Under the pieces are notes generated by a model, which made no database searches, was not told the DNA's origin, and saw only the letters and a list, made by a program, of their open reading frames with translations. Of a stretch of DNA of 12,577 nucleotides, positions 5,298 to 11,777 are shown piece by piece (the stretch's first letter is position 1; each line of letters starts with the position of its first letter). A program made the translations under genes and the position numbers. Source of the DNA: Candidatus Scatomorpha merdipullorum (lineage in GTDB: Bacteria > Bacillota > Clostridia > Oscillospirales > Oscillospiraceae); the NCBI GenBank assembly GCA_018716795.1, contig DVJK01000103.1:1-12577 (forward strand), given 5' to 3'.

Positions 5298-5744
5298 ATG
5301 CAGCTGCAGGTGGGAATGGTACTCGAAGGCAAGGTAACGGGCATCACCAAGTTCGGGGCTTTTGTGGCCCTGCCCGACGGCAAGAGCGGTCTGGTTCACA
5401 TCTCCGAGATCGCAAACACCTTTGTCAATGACGTTCACGACTACGTCCAGGACGGGCAGACCATGAAGGTCAAGATAATAGGCATCGGCGACGACGGGAA
5501 GATTAACCTCTCCATCAAGAAGGCCGAGGCGCCGGAGCAGTCCGCGCGGCCCGGCCGCCCGCCCAGGCCGTATTCCGACCGGCCGCGCCCCGGCGGCTTC
5601 CGCCAGCCCATGCCCCGCGCCAACGGCCCCACGGGCGACGCCAGCTTTGAGGATAAGCTCAAGCACTTCATGCAGGAGTCCGACAGCCGCATGGCCGACA
5701 ACAAGATGTACGCGGATCACCGCACCCGCCGCCGCAGCCGCTGA
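5298..5744 (+). CDS. S1 RNA-binding domain protein (YabR-like)
   Basis: This 148-residue protein opens with a full S1 domain (about residues 3-76: VGMVLEGKVTGITKFGAFV, GLVHISEIA, VKIIGIGDDGKINLSIK), the OB fold that binds single-stranded RNA. A Pro/Arg/Gly-rich linker follows (81-112), then a short FEDKLKHFMQESDSRMADNK segment and a basic tail RTRRRSR. In Firmicutes this gene (yabR in B. subtilis) conventionally follows divIC, as here after a 31-base gap. It is sometimes labelled polynucleotide phosphorylase-like because of its S1 domain, but it has no nuclease domain. The ribosome binding site AGGGGG (5279-5284) is strong but 13 bases from the ATG, longer than usual. The gene ends before a 14-base-pair hairpin. 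Confidence 0.92.
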   Translation: MQLQVGMVLEGKVTGITKFGAFVALPDGKSGLVHISEIANTFVNDVHDYVQDGQTMKVKIIGIGDDGKINLSIKKAEAPEQSARPGRPPRPYSDRPRPGGFRQPMPRANGPTGDASFEDKLKHFMQESDSRMADNKMYADHRTRRRSR

Positions 5745-5758
5745 ATTCAAGCGCTCGA

Positions 5759-5790
5759 AAAGGACGCCGGTCAAAAGACCGGCGTCCTTT
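5759..5790 (+). terminator. Hairpin terminator after the S1-domain gene
   Basis: AAAGGACGCCGGTC (5759-5772) pairs perfectly with GACCGGCGTCCTTT (5777-5790) around an AAAA loop. The stem ends in T residues on the plus strand and A residues at its start, so it could work in either direction. It closes the yabP-to-S1 cluster. Confidence 0.8.
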
Positions 5791-5829
5791 CGCGTCTTCC
5801 GCCCGCTTGAAATTTTTTTGACTTCCCTC

Positions 5830-5857
5830 TTGACATACTGTACATACTGTGTATAAT
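5830..5857 (+). promoter_or_regulatory. Sigma-70 type promoter of the GntR-ABC operon
   Basis: TTGACA (5830-5835), a 16-base spacer and TATAAT (5852-5857) give a consensus promoter about 30 bases before the GntR gene. The spacer carries a tandem direct repeat, ACATACTGT, at 5833-5841 and 5842-5850. Confidence 0.9.
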
Positions 5858-5868
5858 GAGTATACACA
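5848..5868. promoter_or_regulatory. Inverted repeat overlapping the -10 box, probable GntR operator
   Basis: TGTGTATA (5848-5855) and TATACACA (5861-5868) form a perfect dyad around a five-base centre. It covers the -10 box and the likely start site. GntR-family operators are short dyads with GT and AC ends, so the product of the next gene probably binds here and represses its own operon; that binding is inferred. Confidence 0.75.
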
Positions 5869-5886
5869 CTATATAGGGTGATGGCC

Positions 5887-6261
5887 ATGGATATAATAAT
5901 CAGCAACGCCGGCGGCGCGCCCATATACGAGCAGATTTGCTCGCAGATAAAGGCGAAGATAATGTCCGGCGAGCTGGCGGAGGGGGACGCCCTTCCGTCG
6001 ATACGGCTCCTGGCGAAGGAGCTGCGCATAAGCGTTATCACGACGAAGCGGGCCTATGAGGAGCTCGAGCGCGAGGGCTTTCTCGTGACCTATCCCGGCA
6101 AGGGCAGCTTCGTCGCGGGGAAAAACCTTGAACTCATACGGGAGGAGCGTCTGCGGCAGATTGAAGAGCTGCTTTCAAGGGCGCGCGAGCTGGCCGCGCA
6201 GTGCGGCCTCACGGACGCCGAGCTCGCCGAGATGCTCCGCCTCACCTGCGAGGGAGATTGA
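5887..6261 (+). CDS. GntR family transcriptional regulator, YtrA type
   Basis: This 124-residue protein has a GntR winged helix-turn-helix (about residues 8-78: PIYEQICSQIKAKIMSGEL, LPSIRLLAKEL at 36-46, VITTKRAYEELEREGFL, GKGSFV at 71-76). A short C-terminal helical tail (82-124) has no room for a large ligand domain. That is the YtrA subfamily, which usually controls an adjacent ABC transporter, as here. I chose the ATG at 5887 because AGGGTG (5875-5880) lies six bases before it. The ATG at 5881 and GTG at 5878 are in frame but overlap that site. It is the first gene of a three-gene operon, one base before the ATPase gene. The promoter dyad at 5848-5868 is a likely binding site. Confidence 0.92.
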   Translation: MDIIISNAGGAPIYEQICSQIKAKIMSGELAEGDALPSIRLLAKELRISVITTKRAYEELEREGFLVTYPGKGSFVAGKNLELIREERLRQIEELLSRARELAAQCGLTDAELAEMLRLTCEGD

Positions 6262-6262
6262 A

Positions 6263-7108
6263 ATGGTAAACGCAATTGAAGTGCGCGGTCTCACGAAGGC
6301 CTACAAGGGCTTTTCGCTTGACTCCGTGAGCTTTACGCTGCCCTCGGGCTGCATCATGGGCCTTATCGGCGAGAACGGCACGGGCAAGAGCACGACGATA
6401 CGCCTGCTGCTCGGCCTCGCGAGGCGCTCGGGCGGCTCTGTCCGCGTCCTCGGCGAAGATCCCGAGACGGCGGAGCCGGAATTCCGCGAGGAGCTGGGCG
6501 TCGTCATGGACGAGTGCCCCTTCCCCGAGAGCTTCAGCTGCCGCGACGTGGGCCGCGTCCTCGCCGCCGGCTACCGGAGGTTTGAGCCGGAGGGCTTCGC
6601 CGAAATGTGCGAGGGCTTCGGCCTGGACGGCAAACGGCGCATAAAGGACTACTCGCGCGGCATGAAGATGAAGCTCTCGATTGCCGCGGCGCTCAGCCAC
6701 GGCGCGCGGCTGCTCCTGCTTGACGAGCCCACGAGCGGGCTCGATCCCGTGGCACGCGACGAGCTGCTCGACATCCTGCTCGACTTCATCCAGGACGAGA
6801 GCCGAAGCGTGCTCATAAGCTCGCACATCCTCTCGGATTTGGAGAAGGCCTGCGACTACATCACCTTTATCCACGCCGGCCGCAGCGTCTTCTCCGAGGA
6901 GAAGGACGCGCTGCTTGAGAAATACGTCCTCGCCAAGGGCAGCGAGCGCGAAATTGCCGCCCTCGACCGGAGCCGCGTCCTCGGCGTGCGCCGCGGGCAG
7001 TTCGGCTGCGAGGCCCTGGTCGAGCGCGGCGCGGCGGGGCAGCTGTTCACCGAGCGCGCGGGGATTGAGGACATAATGCTCTACTATATCAAGGGGGATG
7101 CGAAATGA
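6263..7108 (+). CDS. ABC transporter ATP-binding protein (YtrB-like)
   Basis: This 281-residue protein has all the ATPase motifs in order: Walker A GENGTGKST (36-44), an ABC signature region YSRGMKMKL (130-138), Walker B LLLLDEP (150-156) with catalytic Glu155, the D-loop SGLDP (158-162), and the H-loop His188 in SSHIL. The signature is the SRGMK variant found in YtrB and bacitracin/lantibiotic-type exporters rather than LSGGQ. The last 80 or so residues are the family's variable C-terminal region. It powers the ABC-2 permease encoded immediately after; substrate unknown, perhaps an antimicrobial or cell-envelope compound. AGGGAG (6251-6256) lies six bases before the ATG. The stop overlaps the permease start by ATGA (7105-7108). 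Regulation is by the upstream GntR gene (inferred). Confidence 0.95.
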   Translation: MVNAIEVRGLTKAYKGFSLDSVSFTLPSGCIMGLIGENGTGKSTTIRLLLGLARRSGGSVRVLGEDPETAEPEFREELGVVMDECPFPESFSCRDVGRVLAAGYRRFEPEGFAEMCEGFGLDGKRRIKDYSRGMKMKLSIAAALSHGARLLLLDEPTSGLDPVARDELLDILLDFIQDESRSVLISSHILSDLEKACDYITFIHAGRSVFSEEKDALLEKYVLAKGSEREIAALDRSRVLGVRRGQFGCEALVERGAAGQLFTERAGIEDIMLYYIKGDAK

Positions 7109-7707
7109 AGGCCCTGCTCGTAAAGGACCTGCTCACGCTCAAGGGCCAGGCGAAGAGCCTGCTGCTCGTGCTCGCGGTCTGGTTTATCATAAGCTTCGTA
7201 AACGGCAGCGGCCTCTTCTTCACGTCGCTCAGCGTCATATACGGCATGCTCCTGCCGCTGACCACGCTCTCCATAGACGAGAAGAGCCGCGTGGAGAGGT
7301 ACATGATGAGTATGCCCGTCACCCGCGCGGAGCTCGCCCTCAGCCGCTATGCGCTCGGCCTCCTCGGCCTCCTGGCGCTGGGTGTGCTCGGCATAGGCGC
7401 GAGCCTCGTTATAGGCGACAGCCTCGAGGAGGCGCTCGGCGCGTCCGCCGCCTGCTTCTGCCTCGCCGTGCTGCTTTTGGGCGTGACGCTGCCGCTTGTG
7501 TACAAATTCGGCACCGACAAGGCGCGCGTCGTCTGCATCGCCGTGTACATGGTCACCTTCCTCGCCGTCAGCTTCATTGCGGCCCGTTTCGGCATAGAGC
7601 TCGACGACTTGAGCGGCGCGTTCTTCCTCCTGCCGTTTCTGAGCCTCGCCGTCCTCGCCCTGAGCGCGGCCGTCAGCCTCGGGATATACAAAAAGAGGGA
7701 GTTTTGA
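7105..7707 (+). CDS. ABC-2 type transporter permease (ABC2_membrane_5-like)
   Basis: This 200-residue membrane protein has about six helices, near residues 17-33, 38-56, 82-104, 112-133, 141-160 and 172-193. It begins MKALLVKDLLTLKGQ and has DEKSRVERYMMSMPVTR at 58-74 in the first large cytoplasmic loop. Both are typical of the short ABC-2 permeases paired with YtrA-type regulators. It presumably dimerises and works with the preceding ATPase; no substrate can be read from the sequence. AGGGGG (7092-7097) lies seven bases before the ATG, which overlaps the ATPase stop. The gene is followed by a strong terminator and meets the MATE gene tail to tail. Confidence 0.9.
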   Translation: MKALLVKDLLTLKGQAKSLLLVLAVWFIISFVNGSGLFFTSLSVIYGMLLPLTTLSIDEKSRVERYMMSMPVTRAELALSRYALGLLGLLALGVLGIGASLVIGDSLEEALGASAACFCLAVLLLGVTLPLVYKFGTDKARVVCIAVYMVTFLAVSFIAARFGIELDDLSGAFFLLPFLSLAVLALSAAVSLGIYKKREF

Positions 7708-7716
7708 AAAGGCGAA

Positions 7717-7751
7717 CCCGCCCGTTTTTTTGAAACGGGCGGGCTTTTTTT
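7717..7751 (+). terminator. Strong intrinsic terminator after the ABC operon
   Basis: CCCGCCCGTTT (7717-7727) pairs with AAACGGGCGGG (7733-7743), an 11-base-pair stem with a five-base loop, followed by C and seven T (7745-7751). The last T is also part of the MATE stop codon on the other strand, so the convergent genes share this element. Confidence 0.92.
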
Positions 7752-9097
7752 CACTCGTCGGCGCGGCTGACGGCGCCCCTGGCGCGGCGGAGGACCAGCG
7801 CGGCCAGCGCCCCGGCGAGGAGGCTCGTGGCCGGGAAGTTCAGCCAGATACCCGTGAGGCCCAGCGGCCAGAACAGGGCGAGCAGCAGCACGGGGAAGAC
7901 CAGCGCCGTCGAAACCGAGATGACCGAGGCGCTCAGCGCGCGCTCAATCGCGAGCATATAGCTCTGCGCGGCGAAGGAGAACCAGCGCGTCAGGTAGGTC
8001 AGCGAGAAGATGCGCAGCGCGCTCACGGCCATGGCGAGCGCCTCCGGCGCCGCGTCGGCGACGAAGAGCCGCGTCAGCGTCCCGGGTATGAGCGCCGTGA
8101 CGGCCGCGGATATGAGTGAGACCGCGGCCGCCGCCGTGAAGCAGCAGCGCTCTATGGCCCGCACGCGCGAAAACTTCCGCGCGCCCCAGTTATAGCCCAC
8201 CGCGGGCTGGAGCGAGTCGCACATGCCGTAGAGCAGGGGCAGGATGAAGCCCTCGACGTACATGAGTATGCCGTAGACGCTCACGGCGGTCTCGCCGCCC
8301 TGCCGGACGAGTATGGCGTTCATGATGATGCTCGTGACGCGCCCGGCGATGTTGTTGAGGAAGTTCGGGCTGCCGCAGGCGACAATCTCGCGCAGCATGG
8401 CCGGAGTGAGCCCCGGCCGCACGAAGCGCAGCAGCGCCCTCCCGCGCAGGAAGGGCAGGTAGGCTATGAGCGCGCAGACGGCCATGCCCGTGCAGGTGGC
8501 CAGCGCCGCGCCCCATATCCCGAAGCCCAGCACGCCGAGGAACAGGAACTCCAGGCCGCCGGAGAGGGCGCTCATGAGTAGGTTGAGCCACATGCTGCCC
8601 CGGATATAGCCGGAGATGCGCAGGAAGTTGTCCGCGGCGAAGATAATCGTCGTCACCGGCGAGCAGAGCGCGTAGACGCGCAGGTACTGCGCCGCGAGCG
8701 AGGCGAATTCGCCCTCCGCGCCCATGAGGCGCATGAGCGCCGGCGCAAGCAGGTAGAGCGCCGCGCCCACGGCCGCGCCGGAGGCGACTATAAGCAGCGT
8801 CGCGCAGGTGAAGAGGTTGTCCGCCGCGCGGCGGTCTCCCCTGCCCAGGCTGACCGCGATGGGCACGGAGGCGCCCACGCCTATGAGGTCGGCGAGGGCG
8901 AAGTTGATTATGACGAAGGGCATGGCGAGGTTGAGCGCGGCAAAGGCCGTCTCGCCGAGGTACTGCCCCACAAAGATGCCGTCCAGCAGCTGATAGAGCG
9001 CCGAGGCCAGCATACTGACCGCTCCCGGCAGGGAGGCGATGAAAAAGAGCTTGACCGGCGGAGTCTTCGCGAAGAGCTCCGTGGAGCTGCCGCCCAT
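7751..9097 (-). CDS. MATE family efflux transporter, candidate guanidine exporter
   Basis: This 448-residue protein has about twelve membrane helices in two homologous MatE halves (about 17-177 and 239-400). It has the typical early motif around FFIASLPGAVSMLASALYQLLDGIFVGQYLG (18-48), followed by LADLIGVGASVPIAVSLGRGD in the third helix region. MATE proteins expel cationic compounds in exchange for Na+ or H+. The gene resembles the MepA-like subgroup; I leave the symbol blank. Its own promoter (9256-9228) gives a roughly 120-base leader with an apparent guanidine-IV-type riboswitch and terminator. If that reading is right, the transported compound is guanidine. AAGGA (9111-9107) lies nine bases before the ATG. 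Its stop at 7751-7753 abuts the ABC operon terminator. Confidence 0.93.
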   Translation of the reverse strand: MGGSSTELFAKTPPVKLFFIASLPGAVSMLASALYQLLDGIFVGQYLGETAFAALNLAMPFVIINFALADLIGVGASVPIAVSLGRGDRRAADNLFTCATLLIVASGAAVGAALYLLAPALMRLMGAEGEFASLAAQYLRVYALCSPVTTIIFAADNFLRISGYIRGSMWLNLLMSALSGGLEFLFLGVLGFGIWGAALATCTGMAVCALIAYLPFLRGRALLRFVRPGLTPAMLREIVACGSPNFLNNIAGRVTSIIMNAILVRQGGETAVSVYGILMYVEGFILPLLYGMCDSLQPAVGYNWGARKFSRVRAIERCCFTAAAAVSLISAAVTALIPGTLTRLFVADAAPEALAMAVSALRIFSLTYLTRWFSFAAQSYMLAIERALSASVISVSTALVFPVLLLALFWPLGLTGIWLNFPATSLLAGALAALVLRRARGAVSRADE

Positions 9098-9131
9098 TCA
9101 AATCCATCCTTTCCCGGAGGTGCGGGGCCGC

Positions 9132-9167
9132 AAAAAAGCGCCCGGTTATCGCGAAATAACCGGGCGC
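9132..9167 (-). terminator. Intrinsic terminator in the MATE leader
   Basis: Read on the minus strand, GCGCCCGGTTAT (9167-9156) pairs perfectly over 12 bases with ATAACCGGGCGC (9149-9138) around a six-base loop, followed by six U (9137-9132). It lies 34 bases before the MATE ATG, so transcription would stop before the gene unless the stem is blocked. Confidence 0.9.
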
Positions 9168-9221
9168 ACCCGACATCTTATCCGGCCGTGTGTATTGCGA
9201 TACACAGCCCTCCGATGAGCT
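9156..9221 (-). promoter_or_regulatory. Candidate guanidine-IV (mepA-motif) riboswitch aptamer
   Basis: On the minus strand the leader folds into hairpin 1, with stem TGTGTAT/ATACACA (9206-9200 with 9195-9189) and loop CGCA, extended by GGC/GCC across a two-base bulge. CATC (9217-9214) can close it with GATG (9177-9174), leaving an asymmetric internal loop with GGAG and GGATAA. Hairpin 2 is CGGG-TGCG-CCCG (9172-9161). The loops CGCA and TGCG are exactly complementary and could kiss. Hairpin 2 uses the 5' half of the terminator, so the two exclude each other: ligand-stabilised kissing would permit transcription. The gene context (MATE), bulged stem, kissing loops and overlapping terminator agree with the guanidine-IV class as I remember it; I could not check the consensus. 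Confidence 0.72.
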
Positions 9222-9227
9222 GGCTGT

Positions 9228-9256
9228 ATTGTACGCGAAAGGGCCTCAAATGTCAA
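9228..9256 (-). promoter_or_regulatory. Sigma-70 type promoter of the MATE gene
   Basis: On the minus strand, TTGACA (9256-9251), a 17-base spacer and TACAAT (9233-9228) form a near-consensus promoter starting ten bases after the NUDIX stop codon. The start point near 9221 places the whole aptamer in the transcript. Confidence 0.88.
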
Positions 9257-9266
9257 GAAGCCGCGC

Positions 9267-9833
9267 TCAGAGCCCGACGCTCCACATGAAGCCGTAGGCC
9301 TGGGCCCAGGAGCCGAAGGTCTCGCCCCGCCGGAGCATATCGCGCAGCTCGGCCTTCGTATACCAGCGGGCGGTAATCTCCTCGCCCGTCTCCTTGCAGG
9401 GCGCAATCTCGCCCTCGGCGACGCCGAAGACGCAGATGCACTGCTCGTTCGAGAGGCCGACGGCGCTGTACGCGGGCGGGAGCTCGTGGGTTATCTCAAC
9501 CAGGTCGAGGCCCGTCTCCTCCTTCAGCTCCCTCCGCGCGGCCTCCTCGACCGTCTCGCCCGGGTCTATGAGCCCGGCGGGCAGGCCGCATATCTCCCGG
9601 CCCAGCTCCAGGCGGAACTCGCGTATGAGCAGCAGCCGCTCCCTCGCGCGATCGGTCATGATAATCATGACCGCGTCGGTCCGCGGGTGCAGAAGCTTCT
9701 CCGGCGTGGTGATGTCCGGGTCGCGCGAGAACATCTCGTAGACCTTCTCGCCGCCCGAGGGCGTCTCGTATTTGACGTCGTAGCGGCTTAGATACTCCCA
9801 GCCCGCCACCTTTTCAACGCTTTTGAGCTTCAT
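9267..9833 (-). CDS. NUDIX hydrolase, ADP-ribose pyrophosphatase-like
   Basis: This 188-residue protein has a complete Nudix box at residues 87-109: Gly87, Glu93, Arg101-Glu102-Leu103, Glu105-Glu106, Gly108, matching G-x5-E-x7-REU-x-EE-x-GU; the Glu cluster binds Mg2+. The preceding RLELGREICGLPAG (74-87) is usual for ADP-sugar pyrophosphatases, which cleave ADP-ribose to AMP and ribose 5-phosphate. The true substrate is open. The start overlaps the stop of the metallo-hydrolase gene (ATGA, 9830-9833) with no strong ribosome binding site, so it is second in that operon and translationally coupled. No terminator lies between its stop and the MATE promoter, so readthrough would enter the MATE leader. 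Confidence 0.92.
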   Translation of the reverse strand: MKLKSVEKVAGWEYLSRYDVKYETPSGGEKVYEMFSRDPDITTPEKLLHPRTDAVMIIMTDRARERLLLIREFRLELGREICGLPAGLIDPGETVEEAARRELKEETGLDLVEITHELPPAYSAVGLSNEQCICVFGVAEGEIAPCKETGEEITARWYTKAELRDMLRRGETFGSWAQAYGFMWSVGL

Positions 9834-10441
9834 TCCGGCAGCCTGAGGACGAGCGTCGCCCTCTCCGCATAGCCCGCGGGGTCAAAGCTGTTCGAGCCGG
9901 CGTATACAACGTCGCCGCAGAGCCCGGTATACTCCTCGAGCGGGCCTATCACGTCATAGCCGAAGCCCTCGCCGCGGTAGTGCATGGGGACGGTGAGGCG
10001 CGCGCCTATCGCATCGGCAATCGCCTTCGCCTGACGCGCGTCTATGGTGAAGAAGCCGCCGACGGGCAGGAGCAGCACGTCGGGGCGGCCGATTTTTTCA
10101 AGCTGCCCTTCGTCGAGCCCGTGGCCGAGGTCGCCGAGGTGGACGACGCGGACGCCCTCGGCGGAGACGATGTGGATGAGGTTCTTCCCGCGCTTCGCGC
10201 CCTCGGCCTCGTCGTGGAAGCACTCGAGCGCGCCGACCTCATACCCGCAGGGCCTGCCCGTGAGCATGACCTTCTCCGCGGCGCCGTGGTCGTCGTGATA
10301 ATGGCTGCACAGCACGGCGTCCGCGCTCTGCTGCGGAAGCGTCAGGCCGGGGACGGAGCCGTCGGCGTAGGGGTCGAGCACCAGCGAGCCCGCGGCGGAG
10401 TCCAGCCGGAAGCAGGAGTGGCCGAGCCAGGTTATTTTCAT
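9830..10441 (-). CDS. UPF0173-type metal-dependent hydrolase (metallo-beta-lactamase fold)
   Basis: This 203-residue protein starts MKITWLGHSCFRL. It carries the metal-binding H-x-H-x-D-H motif in SHYHDDHGA (46-54; His47, His49, Asp51, His52), then HLGDLGH (101-107), LLPVGGFFTID and PMHYRG. This is the UPF0173/L-ascorbate-lactonase-like branch of the metallo-beta-lactamase superfamily; the substrate is unknown. I chose the ATG at 10441 because AGGAGG (10454-10449) lies seven bases upstream. A much longer open frame continues antisense through the carboxypeptidase gene and is not real. It heads an operon with the NUDIX gene and is driven by a promoter at 10500-10472. Confidence 0.92.
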   Translation of the reverse strand: MKITWLGHSCFRLDSAAGSLVLDPYADGSVPGLTLPQQSADAVLCSHYHDDHGAAEKVMLTGRPCGYEVGALECFHDEAEGAKRGKNLIHIVSAEGVRVVHLGDLGHGLDEGQLEKIGRPDVLLLPVGGFFTIDARQAKAIADAIGARLTVPMHYRGEGFGYDVIGPLEEYTGLCGDVVYAGSNSFDPAGYAERATLVLRLPE

Positions 10442-10471
10442 GGTAAAGCCTCCTAATCTCAATCTGCAACC

Positions 10472-10500
10472 AGTATACCACTTCCCGCCCCGGCGCTCAA
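10472..10500 (-). promoter_or_regulatory. Promoter of the metal hydrolase-NUDIX operon
   Basis: On the minus strand, TTGAGC (10500-10495), a 17-base spacer and TATACT (10477-10472) are preceded by TGG, an extended -10 form. The predicted start is near 10465. Confidence 0.8.
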
Positions 10501-10507
10501 GCGCGGC

Positions 10508-10536
10508 TTGACCTCGGGGGCGAAAAATGTTATCAT
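10508..10536 (+). promoter_or_regulatory. Promoter of the VanY-type carboxypeptidase gene
   Basis: TTGACC (10508-10513), a 17-base spacer and TATCAT (10531-10536) give a plausible promoter. Its -35 box lies only seven bases from the -35 of the divergent operon. The predicted start near 10543 leaves a very short leader before the TTG at 10553. Confidence 0.65.
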
Positions 10537-10552
10537 CGACCGGGTGATACCT

Positions 10553-11317
10553 TTGAAGACGAAAAAGCTTGTCGCGCTCACGCTCTGCGTGCTCATGTGC
10601 GCCGCGATTATCGGCGGGGCGCGTTATTTTGCCGAGGCGCGCGCCGTTCCCGCCGCGCCCTCGCCCACCCCGGCGGAGCCCGCCGCGCCCTCGCCGACGC
10701 CGGAGCCGACGCCCTCGCCCACGCCCCAACCCACGCCGGAGCCGACGCCCGAGCCCACGCCCGAGCTGCCCGACGTGGACATCGCGAGCTGGGAGCTTCG
10801 CATTGCGAATCTCGACAACAACATCGGCGACTACGCGCCCGAGCTCGAGCTCATCGAGAACAACCAGAGCTTCGACACGCGCGCCGCGGACGCGCTGCGG
10901 GAGTTCATCGCCGCCGCCCGGGCCGAGGGCCTGAACGTCTACCTCTCGAGCACCTACCGAGACTACGCCACGCAGAATTACCTCTATAACCGCAAGGTCG
11001 CGCAGTACGGCGAGGAGGTCGCGAAGACCATCGTCGCCCCGCCGGGCACGAGCGAGCATCAGCTCGGTCTCTCCGCGGACATCACGGACAGGTACTACGA
11101 GTTCAAGGACTCCTCCCTCGAGAACACCGAGCTCTACAAGTGGATGAGCGCGCACTGCCAGGAGTACGGCTTCATCGTCCGCTATCCCAAGGACAAGGAG
11201 GACGTCACCGGCATAATCTACGAGCCCTGGCATTTCCGCTACGTCGGCGTCGAGGCCGCGACGTACATAATGGAGCACGGCCTCTGCCTCGAGGAATTCG
11301 TCGCTTTGTATGAATAA
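10553..11317 (+). CDS. VanY-type D-alanyl-D-alanine carboxypeptidase (peptidase M15B), secreted
   Basis: About 254 residues. A signal peptide or anchor, KTKK then LVALTLCVLMCAAIIGG (to about 22), is followed by a Pro/Thr/Ser/Glu linker at 36-73 and a VanY catalytic domain (about 80-250). Zinc ligands are His169 and Asp176 in SEHQLGLSAD and His227 in EPWHFRYVG, with catalytic Glu224; STYRDYATQ (133-141) is also typical. It trims the terminal D-Ala from peptidoglycan stem peptides outside the membrane. The start is uncertain: TTG 10553 has GGTGA (10543-10547) five bases upstream and gives a normal signal peptide, GTG 10544 would add three residues, and the upstream TTG at 10508 is the -35 box. 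It is monocistronic, divergent from the metal hydrolase operon, and ends in a clear terminator. Confidence 0.92.
   Translation: MKTKKLVALTLCVLMCAAIIGGARYFAEARAVPAAPSPTPAEPAAPSPTPEPTPSPTPQPTPEPTPEPTPELPDVDIASWELRIANLDNNIGDYAPELELIENNQSFDTRAADALREFIAAARAEGLNVYLSSTYRDYATQNYLYNRKVAQYGEEVAKTIVAPPGTSEHQLGLSADITDRYYEFKDSSLENTELYKWMSAHCQEYGFIVRYPKDKEDVTGIIYEPWHFRYVGVEAATYIMEHGLCLEEFVALYE
10658..10771 (+). repeat. Pro-Thr/Ser/Glu low-complexity repeat within the carboxypeptidase gene
   Basis: The DNA encodes a series of PTPEP, PSPTP and PTPQP units (residues 36-73), built from repeated ccgacgcc- and cccacgcc-like hexamers. Such linkers span the cell wall between an anchor and a catalytic domain. The repeat number may vary between strains. 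Confidence 0.85.
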
Positions 11318-11321
11318 GCTT

Positions 11322-11353
11322 GCGCCCGGACGGTTGCCCGGGCGCTTTTTATT
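11322..11353 (+). terminator. Intrinsic terminator after the carboxypeptidase gene
   Basis: GCGCCCGG (11322-11329) pairs with CCGGGCGC (11338-11345) around an eight-base loop, followed by TTTTTATTT. The T-run overlaps the ruvX stop codon on the opposite strand. Confidence 0.88.
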
Positions 11354-11777
11354 TCTGCCTTCTCGCGTTGTCGGCTGTGCCGAGGTAGGTTTCGAGTATC
11401 AGCTGCGCGGCGACGGCGTCGACGCTTTGGCGGTGCTTTTTCTCGCGTTTGCCGTTGGCGCGGAGGATGCCGTGCGCCTCGACGCTGGTGCGGCGCTCGT
11501 CGCGCAGAAGGACCTCCGGCGCGCCGGACTGCGAGAGCAGCGCGGCGAAGGCGCGGGCCTTTTCCGCGCGCGGGCCCTCGCTCCCGTCCATGTTGAGCGG
11601 GAGGCCCAGCAGTATGAGGCCGCAGCCGCGCGTCTCCGCCAGCTCGAGCACGCGCTTTGCAAGGCGCTCCGCGTCCCGCTCGGCCAGAACCTGCGTCTCG
11701 CCGCAGAGTATGCCGCGCTCGTCCGAGATGGCGACGCCGGTGCGCGCGTCGCCGTAGTCCAGGGCCATTATCCTCAT
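11349..11777 (-). CDS. ruvX: Holliday junction resolvase-like protein RuvX (YqgF)
   Basis: This 142-residue RNase H-like protein has the family's acidic residues in place: Asp7 in MALDYGDARTGVAISD (4-19), Asp93-Glu94 in DERRTS (93-98), and Asp120 in the final helix QSVDAVAAQLIL. GLPLNMDGSEG (58-68) is the usual RuvX motif. YqgF proteins are implicated in pre-16S rRNA 5' processing and were also proposed as junction resolvases. The ATG overlaps the folC stop (ATGA, 11774-11777), and GGAGG (11789-11785) lies seven bases upstream, so it is co-transcribed after folC. At 142 residues it has the standard family length. Confidence 0.94.
   Translation of the reverse strand: MRIMALDYGDARTGVAISDERGILCGETQVLAERDAERLAKRVLELAETRGCGLILLGLPLNMDGSEGPRAEKARAFAALLSQSGAPEVLLRDERRTSVEAHGILRANGKREKKHRQSVDAVAAQLILETYLGTADNARRQK

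Noticed and set aside
6128..6262. N-terminal extension of the ABC ATPase into the GntR gene
   Set aside because: The ATG at 6263 has a good ribosome binding site and the ATPase fold begins there; the extension overlaps the GntR gene in another frame.
10508..10552. TTG 10508 or GTG 10544 as the carboxypeptidase start
   Set aside because: 10508 is part of the -35 box. GTG 10544 has no ribosome binding site, although it cannot be fully excluded.
10442..11278. Long minus-strand open frame extending the metal hydrolase upstream across the carboxypeptidase gene
   Set aside because: It is antisense to a gene with clear catalytic motifs, is full of Arg/Gly repeats produced by GC-rich codons, and the hydrolase has an ATG with AGGAGG at 10441 preceded by a promoter.
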